Assembly: GCF_021556435.1 (NCBI RefSeq)
Contig: NZ_JAKGCU010000021.1
Location: 1 to 64,000 of the forward strand
Reading direction: 5' to 3'
Origin: Gordonia tangerina
GTDB lineage: Bacteria > Actinomycetota > Actinomycetes > Mycobacteriales > Mycobacteriaceae
DNA: 64,000 bases
Position 1 is the stretch's first letter; every line of letters begins with the position of its first letter. Shown in pieces: positions 63,298-64,000 of this stretch. The translations under genes were made by a program, and so were the position numbers. The notes under the pieces are model-generated. The model was given only the letters and a program-made list of their open reading frames with translations, made no database searches and had not been told where the DNA came from.

Positions 63298-63341
63298 TCC
63301 AAGCTCTCGGATCGAACTGCGGCGCTCGACCTCGCGACCGT

Positions 63342-64000
63342 TCAGCTCAGCGCCGACGGCAGTACCTCGACAAAGGAAGGAATTCCCGCCACTGACCGCG
63401 CACTGATCACCGCGTTGACGATCGCCCGCTGCACGACGATCGCGGCCACCCGACTCACCTCTGCCACCACCGCGACGTCGGGATTCATCCCCGCCGGAAC
63501 CTCGGCGACCCGCTCGATCCGACGGTCACCGGTGGCGACGGCAAAGATCGTGTCGCCGTCCAGCGGTGAATGCGCCGGCACGATCGCTCTGGCCAGCCCG
63601 TCATGTCCGGCCATCGCGACGCGCTTCAACGAGGCCGAGTCCACCGCCGCGTCGGTCGCGACCACGCCGATCGTGGTGTTGAGCACGCTCTGTTTGGCCG
63701 CCAGTTCGGCGTGACGGCGAATCTCCGCAGACACCGGCGCGACCAGCCCGTGGTGAGCCGCGTCGGCGGCCGTCACCGACCACGGCAACCCGGTCGCCGG
63801 GTCGATCACCGCACCGACCGGATTGGCCACCATCAACGCACCGATGGTGACGCCGGCCGCCGGCCCGTGCTCGATGACGATCGACGCGGTCCCCACACCA
63901 CCTTTGAGAGCACCCGCCCGCGCGCCCGCACCCGCGCCGACACTACCGACGGCCACCTCCGCCGACGCCGCCGACAGCGCCTCGCGACCGAACGCGGCAT
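63342..64000 (-). CDS. P1-family (DmpA/NylC-like) N-terminal-nucleophile peptidase, 3' part
   Basis: The C-terminal about 220 residues of a P1/S58-family hydrolase, open to the right edge. The segment GALKGGVGTASIVIEHG matches the self-processing and nucleophile site of NylC/DmpA proteins, and VGALMVANPVGAVIDP-type sequence (IGALMVANPVGAVIDPATG) follows. ATDAAVDSASLKRVAMAGHD and VNAVISARSVAGIPSF near the end are also typical. Such enzymes cleave themselves autocatalytically and act as aminopeptidases or amide hydrolases; substrate is unknown. The N-terminus lies beyond 64,000. Confidence 0.86.
   Translation of the reverse strand, partial: AAFGREALSAASAEVAVGSVGAGAGARAGALKGGVGTASIVIEHGPAAGVTIGALMVANPVGAVIDPATGLPWSVTAADAAHHGLVAPVSAEIRRHAELAAKQSVLNTTIGVVATDAAVDSASLKRVAMAGHDGLARAIVPAHSPLDGDTIFAVATGDRRIERVAEVPAGMNPDVAVVAEVSRVAAIVVQRAIVNAVISARSVAGIPSFVEVLPSALS

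Overview
The window is high-GC actinobacterial DNA from a mycolic-acid-type organism (Mycobacteriales, most probably Gordonia or a close relative; genus is inference). The evidence is a single-chain type I fatty acid synthase followed by acpS, a CysO/CysM/Mec sulfur-carrier cysteine pathway, mycobacterial-type L,D-transpeptidase lipoproteins, a PimC-like glycosyltransferase, and two blocks whose gene order I recall from Mycobacterium tuberculosis (ldtB-DUF3618-bcp-acpS-fas, and mec-cysO-cysM-rhomboid-murI-Rv1339-rph-rdgB with DUF3817/lprD nearby). There is no CRISPR array, rRNA operon, integrase or recognisable prophage. Three tRNAs are present: His(GTG), Lys(CTT) and Leu(TAG).

Layout. 1-2,510: the tail of an unidentified gene, an expanded 43-bp tandem repeat, oligoribonuclease, tRNA-His and a narK gene with an internal deletion. 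2,800-9,750: a 53-aa protein, a Tat-exported FAD amine oxidase, a TetR regulator, a Tat-exported neutral ceramidase, a small secreted glycine-rich protein and a secreted DUF4185 protein. 9,825-16,600: acyl-CoA dehydrogenase, two L,D-transpeptidase lipoproteins on either side of tRNA-Lys, DUF3618 protein, Bcp peroxiredoxin, TetR, and a winged-helix/nuclease-like gene bracketed by GC-rich palindromes. 16,598-26,262: acpS and the ~3,083-residue FAS-I. 26,776-34,619: a translationally coupled HIT-sirtuin pair, a 1,403-aa SF1 helicase with a C-terminal nuclease, a rhodanese lacking its cysteine, and a DEAD-box RNA helicase. 34,846-40,965: FadD15-like acyl-CoA ligase, OpgC-like acyltransferase, methyltransferase, ohrR-ohr with a clear operator, and a DoxX-like membrane protein.

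40,993-48,756 is an inositol/polyol uptake and catabolism region: a LacI regulator divergent from iolG-iolE-iolH and a second Gfo/Idh/MocA oxidoreductase, then a second LacI regulator divergent from an IolT-type transporter. Each divergent gap carries strong palindromic operators. 48,865-52,321 holds a GntR regulator, a flavin reductase fused out of frame to a copper amine oxidase (a deletion scar), and a His/Met-rich membrane protein. 52,385-63,259 holds thymidine kinase, tRNA-Leu, lprD/DUF3817, the PimC-like transferase, the eight-gene minus-strand mec...rdgB block, thiol peroxidase and a GntR/MFS pair. The window ends inside a P1-family (DmpA/NylC-like) peptidase.

Points most worth a second look: a murI reading frame whose only plausible start is AUA; a CysO ending in Gly-Gly-Gln rather than Gly-Gly; a YkuD transpeptidase with SNGC instead of SHGC; two frame-breaking deletions (narK and the flavin reductase/amine oxidase junction); a dispersed repeat family expanded in tandem at two loci; and two proteins with restriction-like nuclease cores (the 1,403-aa helicase and the 308-aa winged-helix protein) that are candidate defence components.
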